DNA of 64,000 nucleotides, from NCBI GenBank assembly GCA_029204225.1, contig CM055113.1, positions 17,460,445 through 17,524,444 on the forward strand, in the 5' to 3' direction. Positions 1 to 11,439 of the stretch are shown piece after piece. How positions within the stretch are numbered: position 1 is the first letter of the stretch; every line of letters starts with the position of its first letter. Below the pieces are notes generated by a model, which saw only the letters and a program-made list of their open reading frames with translations, ran no database searches and was not told the DNA's origin. The position numbers and the translations under genes are program-made. The stretch is from Diphasiastrum complanatum. Lineage: Eukaryota; Streptophyta; Lycopodiopsida; Lycopodiales; Lycopodiaceae.

Positions 1-2230
1 AGCCAGATGCATGATGGCCTACTCGAAAGCTCCAAGGGCACTGTGGGCCGAAGCAGTAGCTACAGCCACATACATCCAGCACAGAACAGGCAAGTCTAGT
101 GTTCCTCACACGACACCACATGAGCTATGGTGGGTAGAAAGCCCAACCTGTCTCACGTCAGAATCTTTGGCTGTGCAACTTATGCACATATTCCTGATAA
201 GCTTCAAAAGAAGCTTGATGAGAAAGCCAAGCATGGATTACTCGTAGGTTATGACAACAACTTGTCATACTACAAAGTCTACATGCCAAACACGAACACT
301 GTGAAAACAGTGAGAGATGTCAGATTTGATGAGAGCAGGACAATGGCCAATGACAATCCTGTCAGTTACGAAGTTCTGGAGAGACAGTACTATGACCTGC
401 CGCCAATGATAGAGGGAGCATAGTACAAACATGAAAACGAAAATTTTTGAGTCGTCTCCCATTCAAGCGACAAATCTGATGAAGAAAGATTTGAGAGGCA
501 ACCTGTTGTCGCAGTTCTTGTAAACCAAAATGGTTCCGGACCAAACAGAGCAGACAAGGGCAAAGGCATAGCTGTTCCAGGAGGATCTCCCATAAGGTCG
601 ACAAGACCATGAAGAGCGCCAGCAAGATATGTGCCAGGCAGTTCAACTTCCACATCAGAAGAGTTCTGCGGGTTCAGTGGCGAACCATAGACTTTTGAGG
701 AGGTGATTGAAGGTCCAGAAAAGGACAGATGGATCCAAGCCATGAACAAAGAGATGGAGTAAATGAGGAATAACCAGATATGGACGTTGGAGCCATTACC
801 ACATAAGTGCAAGACTGTCAAATGCAAATGGGTCTTCAAGCTTAAATACGGATCAGATGGGAACATCGCGAAATACAAGACAAGACTGGTAGCAAAAGGT
901 TTCTCTCAGAGATATGGTATTGACTACTCTGAAACCTTCTCTCCTGTTGTCAACCATTTGTCCCTACGGTTGTTATTTGCATATGCAGTAGCTTATGACC
1001 TCAAGATCCACATTGTGGATGAGAAGATAGCCTTCTTGCATGGCAAATTAGATGAAGAGGTCTATATGGATCAACTCCCAAGATATGTTTCAAATTCACT
1101 TCCTGACTATGCATGCAGAATGCATAGAAGCATCTACGTTATGAAACAATCAGTTCAACAATGGTACAAAAAGAAAGATCAAGCCCTGAAATCATTAGGA
1201 TTCAGGCCTCTGTTGGCTGATTCCAATGTATATGTCAGAGCTATAGATGGGCAGATCATCATTGTGGCTATGTATGTGGACGATACTCTGATACTTTGTA
1301 GGAGTGAGTAGCTGATTGCTAAAGGAAAGACAGACATCTCGAAACATTTCGAGATCGTGGATCTGGGAGAAGCCAGGTGCTACCTAGGCTTGCAAATTGA
1401 AAGGGACTATGAGGGAGGTAAGTTATACCTTCACCAGTCCAAATACACCCAGAAGATCCTAGAGGACTTTGGGATGCTGAACTGCAAAGGAGTGAACACT
1501 CCAATGCTCGTAGGGATGGTGCTGATGAATGATGACTGTCAGTGAGAGAATAGATGCAGCTCACACCTTACAGGAAGCTGATAGGATCACTGATGTACCT
1601 TGTTGACAATACACGTCCTGATATTGCTTATGTAATATTTAGAATGAGCCAATTCTGTACGAATTCAGGCTCGACACATTGGAAGATTGCAAAACGAATT
1701 TTGCAATATCTTCAATTAACGAGGGATCATGGCTTGTGTTATTGTCATGGTGCAAGTTTCAGGATACTTTCCTACAGCGACGCTAGCTGGGCATCTCTCA
1801 AGGACGACTGTAAAAGCGTCTCAGGAGGATGCACCATCGCATCAGGAGCAGAAGTTCTCTGGGTCAGCAAGAAGCAGACCGTTTTAGCCCAGTCATCCTG
1901 TGAAGCAGAATATGTTGCAGCAGCAAAGATGGCCAATGAAATAATCTGGCTAAGGCAACTCCTGGACGAATTAGACGAAACAAGAAATGAGCCCCTGGTC
2001 TTGTAGATGGACAACACCTCTGCAATACACCTGACGAAAGATCTCGTATTCCATTCCAGAACGGAACACATTGCAATCAAGTACCACTTGATCAAGGATC
2101 TAATTGAGAAGAAGATGTTGCAGACCACCTTCATCAGAACGAGAGACATGGTTGCTGACATCTTCACTAAAGTCGTGGACAAAGGACTCTTTGAGAGACA
2201 AAGGAGCAGTCTTGGGATCGTAAAGCTATC
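1..2230 (+). mobile_element. Ty1/copia fragment: integrase end, reverse transcriptase, RNase H
   Basis: Broken LTR-retrotransposon pol, cut by the window start. In order it shows the end of the integrase and the linker after it (LSHVRIFGCATYAHIP around 150-215, the usual copia 'K.FGC..Y.H.P' block), the reverse transcriptase (CKWVFKLKYGSDG near 820-855, YVDDTLIL near 1275-1300), and RNase H (SYSDASWASLKDD near 1770-1805, SSCEAEYVAAA near 1893-1925, ending in the DIFTKVVDKGLF block near 2158-2190). These blocks and their order are diagnostic of Ty1/copia. Roughly three to five breaks are present, so it is an old, inactive copy. No gag or protease lies inside the window. Confidence 0.93.
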
Positions 2231-3300
2231 ATGCTTTGAGAGGGAGCTGAAGAAACAAAACGTTTCTAATAACCAAGCCTTGCTAGCTTTCAGCCCTCAG
2301 CCCAATGAAGACTTTTGCAAACTCGAAGATCTGGAGACACGAAGCACAAAAAGTTTTGTGAACACGAAAGTCAAAGCAGACGAAGACGAACGGTTCGCAA
2401 ACACAAAGATTCACGAACGAGAATCTTTTGCGGTCCAGTACGAGAGAAGGCAAACAACCAAAACGAAATCAACGATGAAAACGAAACCTTCTCCTGCCCT
2501 CCACACTCCAAAGAGTACCAGCGAGATCATGCAAGTACCTAAAAGTACAGATATCTGATCTGATGGTATGACGTCAACAAATATATTTTAGGTCATGGCT
2601 AATCTGCCACTCTTGCAATTTCTTGATTAGTTGTAGATGCTTAATCACTCTAGTCTCAGATTTACATGGAGCGACCATACTTATTAGATGATACTTGACA
2701 TATAGATCAACCGAATACACATACAATGTAACGTAGTAGTCTGATGCTAGTAAGCAAAAAGGACAAATTACAGACAACAAGTTTGCTTGCGTGCGAGACG
2801 AGCTCTGTGATCAGGATCCATAGAGATCCACCTATCCTCTGGTAAAGCGAGACGATTACTCGTGAGATAACCGCATTTCTCTCACGCCAATGCACTGCGT
2901 GGATTTGCATGCACTGCTTGAAGAAATCAGAGAGAAATCGATATAGATGATTTTTCTTATTGTGTTTGATCTCGAATGCAAATGCTTCTGCTGTTAATTG
3001 TGTGTCTGAGTTCTCTTGTTCATTTTACTTCTACACCTTGGTTGAAACTATGTTGAATGCTGCATTAAATTTATAAACGTAGATCAGCAATGCCTGACTA
3101 CATTATGGAGGATTGTAGGACTGATTCAGCTGGCAGTGTCTAGCGATCACATCTGAACTCCATCCGAATCCAAAGAGGATTGTGGTTCAGTTGCGAGAGG
3201 TTCACGACTGCGAAATCCGAATCGCGATTCTGAACATTCATCAGGTAATCCATCTCATATCAGTGAAGTGTATTGCTCGAAAGGAGAATGTCTAAAACTA
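2231..3300. other. Tail of the copia fragment and gene-free stretch, possible decayed LTR
   Basis: From 2231 to about 2556 the copia frame stays open past RNase H with an A-rich, lysine-rich sequence of no recognised domain. From 2560 to 3300 nothing codes convincingly. A 3' LTR is expected here, but I could not find a convincing polypurine tract or a TG...CA boundary. Confidence 0.4.
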
Positions 3301-3309
3301 TTCATAAAG

Positions 3310-4140
3310 AATTGAGTGTTTATAGTTACTTATGAGTTTACCATTGAAAATGAATCTGAAATCTGAAAGTATATCATCTTGTAGGGCAATAGTTTCCGCT
3401 TGATGTAATTTAGACTCCAATCCTCTTCCACCTCAACACATGTCAAAACTGCATCATTGTATACAATTTCAATATTTTTTTGTTTTAAATGTCCACTGGC
3501 TTCCAAGTCTTGATCGAGTGGCACCCATTTACCTTTATTTTTTTTTCCATCTTTGATAATGGAAGCATAAGTTCAGCATTTGTTTTTTAATTTGATAACA
3601 AAAGCAAATGGAAGACATTTTAATTCTGCATTCTATTTCTCCATCTGATCTTTTGTCTCAGCCTTCATCCATAAGTTCAGATAATAAACTATCTGATAAA
3701 TTTTTGCATACAAACATCATTGGGGTTTTGTGTACATTGACACTTGAAAAGAAATCCACAAATATATTCAAAGAAATAAACCAATTGAATCTGACTGTTT
3801 TTTATCTCGTGCTTATTTTTAATGAATTTTTTACATCATTATATAGCTTGCAATAAAATGATTTTGAAATTGCAGCATCTGGAGCAACCCATTCATCACT
3901 TCCAAAACTAGGTAATGGAATTGGGACTATTTGTCCAAAACCTCCTTTTGTATTAGGAATGTACATTGATTCATAAAATAATATCCCACTATCAGCTAGG
4001 TCTTTTGCAGTTTTACCTCTATATTGCAACTGTCCAATATCAATGTGAATAACATCTAACACACTTGCTAGAGATCCACTAAGCTCCCAATCATTTATGT
4101 TGGATGGATATAAATCTGCAAGAGAAAAATAATCAGATTG
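3310..4140 (-). pseudogene. Decayed second copy of the BAH-like gene of the 7.4-16 kb TIR element
   Basis: Read on the minus strand, this stretch encodes a protein closely related to the one at 14373-15139. Matching blocks are LDVIHIDIGQLQYRG (against LDVIHSDVGKLQYRG) near 4015-4060, SKSFYCKLYNDVKNSLKIST near 3805-3865 (against SKSLRCKLLIDIKNAMKIST), and MPLDQDLEASGH near 3490-3525 (against LPLDQDFELNGH). The acceptor-side sequence DLYPS near 4110-4130 is also shared. Reading is interrupted in several places, so it is a remnant. No terminal inverted repeat like the one at 7429 was seen around it. It shows that the gene exists in at least two diverged copies. Function unknown. Confidence 0.75.
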
Positions 4141-4202
4141 GAAAGTTTACTAATAGATATAATGAATGATAAAAATCAAAGTATTGTAAAATATCAATAC
4201 CA

Positions 4203-4429
4203 CACACACTCTCTCTCTCCTCTTTTTTGTACACCCTAAACACACACCCACACTCTCTCTCTTCCCCCTCTCTCTCAACCCTAACACACCATCTCTATCT
4301 ATCTATCTCTCTCTCCCCCTCCCTCCCTCTACCCCTCTCCATTTTTCTAAACTCTACACACACACACACACACACACACACCCTCCCTCTGCTCCTCGAG
4401 CCATTTGCTATGTCTTCTTTCTCCCTTTT

Positions 4430-4484
<55 letters not shown>

Positions 4485-4487
4485 ACA

Positions 4488-4552
<65 letters not shown>

Positions 4553-4567
4553 TCTCTACTCTCTGTC

Positions 4568-4633
<66 letters not shown>

Positions 4634-4650
4634 CTCCCTATTGACAAAAT
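4203..4650. repeat. Compound CT/CA microsatellite
   Basis: Long runs of (CT)n at about 4433-4478 and 4570-4628 flank a (CA)n run at about 4492-4551, with shorter CT/CA tracts from 4205. Open frames across it give only Leu-Ser, Thr-His or Arg-Glu repeats and are not genes. Confidence 0.97.
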
Positions 4651-5530
4651 TTCCAGCAAGTTCACATGTGTGGAAATGATCCACAAATGTGATTGATCTT
4701 ATTAAGCTTTATGATTAGCACAATAAACTGATTCTAGATTGAATAACAAGATCTAGTACAGAATTTAATGGCTTAACCACAATCTAGCATGCTAAGAATC
4801 AGAGAATGATAGCTTTGATTTTAAGAGAGTAAAAGTACAAGAATTTAGTGTATGAGCATAAGCCTCAACACGAGTTATAGAGAGAAAGAGAGAGATATAT
4901 TCAAGCAAATATTGGTCTAGATCCAAAATGGCATGGAATAGCTTCAAAGCTTGGCTCTTCATCAAAGATTATGAGAATAGCTACACATATTTATGGAGTT
5001 TGAGGTAGCTCGAGGTAAAACCACATCCATCCACCTTTCAATCACATCTAATGTAAAAAACTAGAGTCTAAGTGACATTTGTCACACCTCATGCATGCAT
5101 TTCTATCTACTTTTATCAAATGTCAACTTTCTATCTAGAATTGTACAAATCATCATGCATGTGTCCATTTCACTTTGTGCATGCCTTGCATGTTACTATG
5201 GATCACTTACAATAAATGCATGTGATATGCCACGAGTTTCTACAAGCATATTAATGCCATTTCTAAGTCTACAATCTATATGCAAGTTGTATACTACCAA
5301 CTCGATAGGAGAAACCCATATAGCTCGAGTTCCATCTAGGCCAAATTTGGCATTTACATTATGAAACAACATACTTGCATAGTAAAAAAATTGTAGCAAG
5401 CCTAAAGTCAAGATAGATGATTTTTCATTTTCAACACCTATCTCTCTTCTTGCCTCCACCCAATTTGTTGAACTCCATCCAAAGCATTGATGCCCACCAA
5501 AACCATCGCCAATGTTGGCAAATCTAGTCA
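4651..5530. other. Gene-free stretch
   Basis: AT-rich sequence without a convincing coding region, intron signal or RNA gene. A short GA-rich patch lies near 4880-4895. It may be decayed retroelement DNA, but nothing identifies it. Confidence 0.4.
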
Positions 5531-6186
5531 TGTAGAATATTGTAAATTATGTACATGAGTGGGTCCCACATGTGTGAGGCCATGGAGCCATGTGAGAAAC
5601 CTACCCTAGTGGAGTTAGATCAAGTCTAAAAGGTTGGTCAAGTCAATTTGGTAGTGATTCCTAGTTTGTAAGACATACATCCTAGATTTAAGGTGAAAAC
5701 CAACTAGCCACCTACTTGACATGACTCTAGGAATGAGGCTAGAGTGGCAAATTAGGGCAAGAAAGCCAAGTTAACTTCCTTATTACATGCTGGAAATTCA
5801 CCTAACTCTACAAAGGAAATGACTTTTGCTATGTATACCAACTTTCCATAGTGAGAAGATAGATTATTTTTGGAGGCTCATTGGCAATCTCGAGCAACTA
5901 CACTTTTGTATTGAGTTTTCATGATCCAAATGGAACCAAAGTGATATTGCCCTCATTCTCTATTTGCAGGCTATACAACAGTCTGTTGTTCACATGTGTG
6001 AACTCGTATTTTATCTATGATCAATGTTTGATGATTGTTCTTGCTTGTTATATGTCAAATTTCAAATTGCCATTCTAGATCAATTTCTTGTGTCTAGTTT
6101 TTTAATAGATTGGTTAGCAAGCATCCAATCACTCTTGTGGATATTGTGTAAATTCATTTATGGTCCAAAAGTATAGTACTTTCAGA

Positions 6187-6199
6187 TGGTATCAGAGCC
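6187..6199 (+). other. Retrotransposon primer-binding site
   Basis: TGGTATCAGAGCC matches the 3' end of plant initiator methionine tRNA and sits just after a sequence ending in CA, the expected arrangement at the end of a copia 5' LTR. Confidence 0.85.
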
Positions 6200-6699
6200 A
6201 AGTACAAGATCTTAACCATTGATCAAAGGCAAATCCATATTTAGCAACTTTTGGTGCTAAAAACTATTAATGAGATGGCGAGTTTGAATCCTAACTTTGG
6301 TGATGGGATTCGATTCCAAACTTGGCAGGGATGTGGGCACCTCTGGACCTGAATTTAATGCTCAATATTCATTAGATCCATATAAATGAATTCTATGTGT
6401 TCTTGATGAGAATTTTGGTGCTTATCCTAGGAAAAGCTACCAAGATTGAGTGCCATTGATTAGATTTGATTAGTGTCATGAGATCTAATTAATCTAGGCT
6501 GAAAACAAGTCCTCTAAAAGTGTTTTACAGGTCTTGGAAGTCCATCACAAATTGTAAGGGAGATTTAGTCATTATATTGTCCAAAAATAACCAAGATTTG
6601 ATTGTAGGTTGATTGTAACTCATCTAATCTTCATTTCATCTTTGTGAGGGAGTGCGAGAACTAAGATTATAAGTCCATTGGGTGGGCTAGAAATCAAAT

Positions 6700-6865
6700 T
6701 TGAGTGAATCACTACAAGAGAGAGATTTGTGAATCACTACAAGAGAGAACTTTGTGAGTTTTTAGAATCAATCAAATCAATTTTCTTGTTTGTAAAAATC
6801 ATATTTTAGTGAATCACTACAAGAGATACCTTTGTGAGTTTCTAGAATCAATTTATGCCATTTGG
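6700..6865 (+). repeat. Short tandem repeat in the copia leader
   Basis: The phrase GTGAATCACTACAAGAGA occurs three times with variation, the last two copies followed by TTTGTGAGTTT and TAGAATCAAT. The spacing is uneven. It is probably a local duplication in the retroelement leader. Confidence 0.7.
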
Positions 6866-7142
6866 AAGGTTAGAATGAAGTTACTAATGGTGTTCCAAGA
6901 TGTTTATGAATTCTTGATTGAAGAAGAAGAAGAACCTCTTGGTGCACAAGAGCTGATTAGATACAAGAAAAAAATCTAGACTAGCAACTTTGTGGGATAT
7001 GGTGAGAATAGCAAAGGTTATAGAGTCTTCAATCCCATTACTAATAAATTTATAGTGAGTAGAAATGTTGTTTTTTATGAAGGACATGCTTGGGAAATGG
7101 ATGATAATGCAGTAACCGCTTTTAAATTTACGAATCCATATT

Positions 7143-7428
7143 TGTGAAAAATTGGCAAAAAGCTAGCTTGGCAATTTCATGTCTTTTATGTTTGTGAGTA
7201 CATTTCACATGTGTGGAGCATGTTCCCACATGTGTAAAATAGTTTATCATAGCTTTAGGAGTTTCATAAAGTTTTTATGTCAAGCTTCGTCGTGTAGAGT
7301 TGTGATAGGGCCAAAAATTGGCATAGATGGCAAATTGGCAAAATCCACATGTAATGCCTCTATTGAGCCAAAAGTGAGTCATGATGGAGGAGCCTCAAGT
7401 CCTTCAAGAAGTACAAAAGTACAAGAAG
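7143..7428 (+). mobile_element. Second copia element, left part (LTR start and start of gag)
   Basis: The sequence starts TGTGAAAAATTGG, matching the LTR starts at 48217 (minus strand) and 53865. It contains two CACATGTG palindromes (near 7208 and 7230), as those LTRs do. It then passes to a gag segment, MEEPQVLQEVQKYKK, just before 7428. The match to the gag at 55400-55460 is clear. It lies inside the older copia remnant and continues at 16023 after the inserted TIR element. Broken. Confidence 0.75.
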
Positions 7429-7463
7429 CATTAGAGGAGTTCTCAATATCAAAAAGACCCTTT
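7429..7463 (+). repeat. Left terminal inverted repeat, 35 bp
   Basis: Begins CATTAGAGGAGTTCTC and ends GACCCTTT. It is a perfect reverse complement of 15988-16022. The flank on its left is copia gag. Confidence 0.95.
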
Positions 7464-7940
7464 AAGGAATGCCATGTAGGATATACAAAAATATCAAGAT
7501 AAATAAAATAATATTGTTTATTTGCTTGCTCACACCACTCCCAAGGCCTCCCCAACTCCCAATGATCTAACCACAGTGTCTATAGTCACAGTTAAGAACT
7601 GTTAACAGTTCGCGGTATAACTTAGCTAAATTCAAAAATATTCCCTCCATTGGTTACGAAAAGGGCAATATTTTCACTGGATCTAGAATATGATCACCAT
7701 CCCCAAATTCGAATCAGGAAAAATTGCAAAATGTTTACATATACATTCCTTCCACGAGAATGGAAATATGAGCGCCAACTACCTATTGGAATGAAAAAAT
7801 GAGCGGCATTTCCAAATTTGAATCAAGCATACAAGCATGGAGATTGGATTGATCGTACATAGTATATAATATAATTAAAAGATGAGTATTTTGTTTTGCT
7901 TCATAGAATCTGGTCATAGTACTTTGATGCAACTGATTAC
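7464..7940. other. Left subterminal noncoding region of the TIR element
   Basis: No gene. It contains paired imperfect repeats: CCAAATTCGAATCA near 7702 against CCAAATTTGAATCA near 7811, and GAATGGAAATATGAGCG near 7759 against GAATGAAAAAATGAGCG near 7790. An inverted motif (AGAACTGTTAACAGTTC) lies near 7594-7610. Subterminal repeats of this kind are common transposase-binding regions in DNA transposons (inference here). Confidence 0.5.
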
Positions 7941-7952
7941 TCTATTATTTTT

Positions 7953-9744
7953 TTGATGATGACATTATATCATCTACATGTGGATATCCCTGTTGATTTG
8001 GCACCTTTGCAGAGAAGAGGAGGCAAAGGAGTTCAAATATCTGCTGAAGATCGTCCTCGTTACAAGGCAGAAGGAAAGAAAAACGTGGATTTGTGGACAG
8101 ATGGAACATTATACCCACAAGATCCAAGCACTTTGACGCATCCCACATTCTCTTCAATAACTCATTTAGTTACATGGATATGCAATGGGCATAGTGGATT
8201 ACTAGGATATTGTGAAAGATTGCAAAACCATGGAAAACAACTTTATATGAATGAAGTTCACTTTTTAGAAGGTGAGTTAATTCGGATATCCTCTTATTAA
8301 CAGAGTAGAGATTGTCATCTCCAAAAGACGTTAGAAGAAAATGAACAACTTAAAAAAAATAATGAATCATTACAAATAGCAATCAATATCAAATCAGAAC
8401 TAGAGCAAATGCAATCAATCTTACAGTCTATTCGTATTGAAAACTTACAATTACTGAAGGATGTGGATTTGGTAAAGAAGAAGGCTGAAAGTAAGAAGCG
8501 AAAGCGACAAAGTTGCAAGGATATTCAAACGCTTTCAAAAGGAGGTTATCGAAATAGAAGGATCCGTGCATTCAAGTAACCATATTCTAAATTTTGTAAG
8601 TTTTTCAATGACATTTGGATTTAATTTCAGCTATGGTGATATTCTGTTAACTATCTGTTTTTTTTGCAGATCTGCATTAGTAGCTCCTCGGAATATTAAA
8701 GACAATGTTTCACTAGGAATGTCATTGGGCACAATATTGACTTGCAAATCCACTGAGCGTATCATGATGAACAATAGGATTTCAAATGTAAAGTGTAAAA
8801 TAGCAGAGTCTTTGATGGTGGACATTCAAAATATTTTAGATAAGACTATAGTTCAGGGTGCTTGTGATTTTTCAGGTATTAGTAGGGAAGCATATGCAAC
8901 AATATTTAAACTAATCAGAGAAACTTTTAAGCAAGTTCAAATTAGAAAAGTCCCAATCCCTAGGACATATCACTTGAAGAAAGAGAGGGATACATTAAAC
9001 ATAGGTATGCATAAGATCACTGGAACTCCATTTCATATTGAGGAGGTGTATGAAACTGATGGAAGATCGATATTCTATAATTCATCAAACAATTTATTTG
9101 TTGATCTAAATTACTTGCTGAGATACATCGTCACATTCTATGATATAACCTATGAAAAGGTGAATGGCAAAATAATCGTCAAAATTCAAAAAGATGAAAA
9201 GCTTTCAAGAAAGAATGGGAACATGCCAACTAAGCCAAGCATAGGGGGAGCAAAAGCACGTCGTTTTCTATCAAATCATACTGGTAAGGCTTCTAATATT
9301 CAACACTCAGTCTGGACAGATATTATTGCTGCCACTCAGGACTTCGAGAAAGACGGCAAAACCAGATTACTAAAAGTTGATGTATGGAAAAAGCTTGATA
9401 GTATGATTGCTATTTTAAGAAAAAAAAATACTCTGATATTGATAAGAAAGTTGTCCAAATGACTTGTGTCGAGTTTGTTAATGCAATATCAAAAGCATGG
9501 AGAGAAGATCACATCACTCATTACATGGTTAGTATACAATTTTCAACATGCTTTCAAATTTTCATATATATTTAGATCCAAACATAAGATTAACATTATG
9601 ATTTTGACATATGCAGCACATACTAAGAGATTATACAACATGCATTTCATCGAAATACACAACATGGAGGAACCAATGAAAAACAAAACTACATTTGTCA
9701 ATTGTTTCAATGGTTCTACCGCAGAGTTCAGATTCGACATATAA
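7953..9744 (+). CDS. Unrecognised coiled-coil protein of the TIR element (gene A)
   Basis: I do not recognise this protein. The first exon ends at 8575 before GTAACC and the next starts at 8670 after TTTTTTTTGCAG; the phase is kept across the join (FK then SALVAPRN). The start is uncertain; 7953 is the first ATG of the frame. Visible parts: an N-terminal segment with NVDLWTDGTLYPQDP; a heptad-rich coiled coil about 8330-8460 (LEENEQLKKNNESLQ); a basic nuclear-type stretch KKKAESKKRKR near 8475-8505; then a globular-looking region of about 250 residues (8670-9460) with FSGISREAYATIFKLI and NLFVDLNYLLRYIV. Reading moves to another frame near 9420-9470, and a further small exon may start after ATATGCAG near 9616. 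The frame is interrupted at least twice. As the longest unknown protein of the element it could be the mobility protein, but no catalytic motif supports that. Confidence 0.55.
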
Positions 9745-9924
9745 CAAATTCCACACAATACAACAAGTTTAGAAAAGCATGCAAGTTTATACAGGAAGAG
9801 AAAATTAGATGATTGCTGAGTAGAAGGTCATCATGACATGTTCAGAATTGCTTTGCAAAGTCATTGAACAAGAGAGGAGCAATACCCAATGTAAATGTAT
9901 TGATTGTATTATACAAAGTGTCAA

Positions 9925-10859
9925 CTATTCATCATCAGATCTTGTATCAGATTCTATGGTAGTATTGTCATGAAGAAATTCTCTGCTAGCGTATGCATCT
10001 AATAGATGTGCATTATCCTTATTTCCACTAAGCTCAATATAAGTGGAATACAATGAATAATGGGAGCTCCTTAAAGGAACATTCCCATTAGTAAAGCCTA
10101 AAATGTTCAAAACATAAGATCTTTTGACAAAAATGATCTTATTTTTCTTAACAAATTTATGTCCTCCTAGATAAAATGATAGAGCTTTAACTGCCATTAT
10201 AAGACTCTCCCCGACTGGGCTCAGCTTGGAATGAGCAATACAGATCTCATTCTTCAAGAAATGTCGAAGATAGTGGCCCAGTCCACTGTCCCTCTGGAAC
10301 GAGGATGCGTGTTGTCTGAAACCACCTCGTCTCGCAGCAAAATCATCTATTATGAGAGCATCCTGCAATAGGAAATATGCTAGCAAAAACACATTCAGTG
10401 ATTGAAAACATTCAAATGCAAGGAAGATTAAACACTTACACATTCTTTATCATCAGCATCAACTAGATCATAATGATCAATATAATGACCACGTACTGAA
10501 GTGGAATCATCAGTGAAATGTATTAATGATGGACGAGGGAAGCCCATCTGGGATTGAAATGCCGTGAATTCTTCATCGGATGGTCTGCCTCACCCATCCT
10601 CAGCTATATTTGATAAAGTCTTATTCAGGCATTCTTCACCGGTCATAAGACCCTCCTCATCATCAAAATCAATACCAGCAACAAGGTCATCTGTCTCAAA
10701 ATCTACAAAGTCGGAGAATTCAAAAATTGTGCCGAATAATAAACATAGAACCTCGTCCTCACGATAGTCAAAAAATTTACATAAATCAGCAGTAGTGAAA
10801 TATACATCGTCATTAATATAATATACAGACAAATTGAAAAGACATTTCAAATCCTCCAT
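9925..10859 (-). CDS. Unrecognised acidic protein of the TIR element (gene B)
   Basis: Read on the minus strand from 10859, with an intron at 10439-10363 (donor GTAAGT, acceptor ATTGCAG). The first exon part is very acidic (FEFSDFVDFETDDLV and IDFDDEEGLMTGEE); acidic residues continue to the splice site (DLVDADDKEC). The second exon (10362-9925) carries DDFAARRGGFRQHASS, a basic run GGHKFVKKNKIIFVKR and an acidic C-terminus ending TRSDDE. No family recognised. Acidic proteins beside a histone gene invite the idea of a histone chaperone or binding partner, but that is only inference from context. The frame is interrupted near 10590 and the true start may lie further upstream, possibly joining gene C. 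Confidence 0.5.
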
Positions 10860-10980
10860 AGATTTGGATTCATCATCAGATGTATTTTAGCCAATGAAAG
10901 AATCCTAGAGAACATCAGTATTTAAATCAATGAAGTCACTTTCTTTATCAAGAGTGCCGATAAGAAAGTGACCGATATCG

Positions 10981-11436
10981 CTAATGGCTGACTGAACAGA
11001 GGACAAAAGGAGGGTCAGCAACAGGAACTTCATCATCATCTGAGATCTGAACTAAAAGAAAAAGTACGAAACCACTTTGATATTCAACCAATCGACATTT
11101 CTTGTTGCAATACGGACACAGAGAACTACTTTTGAAAAGATCAAACAATTTGGTGAACATTCTATCTAGTCTATGTCTAAAAGCGGGGAAGAAATGAACA
11201 AGATCAGTATAATGCATGTACTGGAGTTGACCTATGGAGAAAACAGACTTGCTAAGTATATCTCTGAATCTGACATAATGTTCATAAAATACGTTAGAAT
11301 TTGGTTGTGCAGTCCTGAAAACATGTAGATATGGCCTGAATAGACTGTGGAAGTAGTCTAGGTTTTCAGTAATCCCATATTCACTCAGAAATGAACTCAA
11401 GCCTGATTCTCGTGAGGATGATGAAGAAGAGGCCAT
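10981..11436 (-). CDS. Small protein with a CxxC pair (gene C), possibly the first exon of gene B
   Basis: Minus-strand frame starting at the ATG at 11436 (MASSSSSSRESGLSSFL), preferred over the upstream ATG at 11484 because the serine run looks like a natural N-terminus. It is about 150 residues, with aromatic-rich helices (NLDYFHSLFRPYLHVF, MHYTDLVHFFPAFRHRLD) and CPYCNKKC, a possible half zinc-binding site. It shares orientation with gene B 120 bases downstream, so the two may form one spliced gene. It is divergent from the H3 gene across a CACGTG-rich spacer. Function unknown. Confidence 0.5.
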   Translation of the reverse strand: MASSSSSSRESGLSSFLSEYGITENLDYFHSLFRPYLHVFRTAQPNSNVFYEHYVRFRDILSKSVFSIGQLQYMHYTDLVHFFPAFRHRLDRMFTKLFDLFKSSSLCPYCNKKCRLVEYQSGFVLFLLVQISDDDEVPVADPPFVLCSVSH

Positions 11437-11439
11437 GGC

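Larger units (their letters stand above)
5531..7142 (+). mobile_element. Decayed Ty1/copia remnant with LTR, primer-binding site and coding scraps
   Basis: A primer-binding site TGGTATCAGAGCC at 6187-6199, complementary to initiator-Met tRNA as in most plant copia elements, marks the end of a 5' LTR, tentatively 5531-6184 (starts TGTAG, ends CTTTCA). The LTR holds CACATGTG palindromes near 5552 and 5990. Beyond the leader, scraps of gag (YAIWKVRMKLLMVFQDV near 6853-6903) and of the integrase-to-RT linker (YRVFNPITNKFIVSRNVVF near 7018-7075) survive. The element is strongly reduced and broken. A second copia LTR begins at 7143 inside it. Confidence 0.7.

Noticed and set aside
4227-4686. Long open frames of Leu-Ser, Thr-His, Arg-Glu and Val-Cys repeats
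   Set aside because: They are translations of CT/CA microsatellites; the same holds at 31331-31942, 32260-32502, 33443-34056 and 53015-53466.
6700-6865. CACTACAAGA repeats as CACTA (EnSpm) transposon ends
   Set aside because: The motif occurs as direct copies within a copia leader, with no inverted partner and no 3-bp duplication.
8275-8312. 38-base intron in gene A (GTGAGT ... AACAG)
   Set aside because: The sites look good, but 38 bases is shorter than plant introns normally splice.
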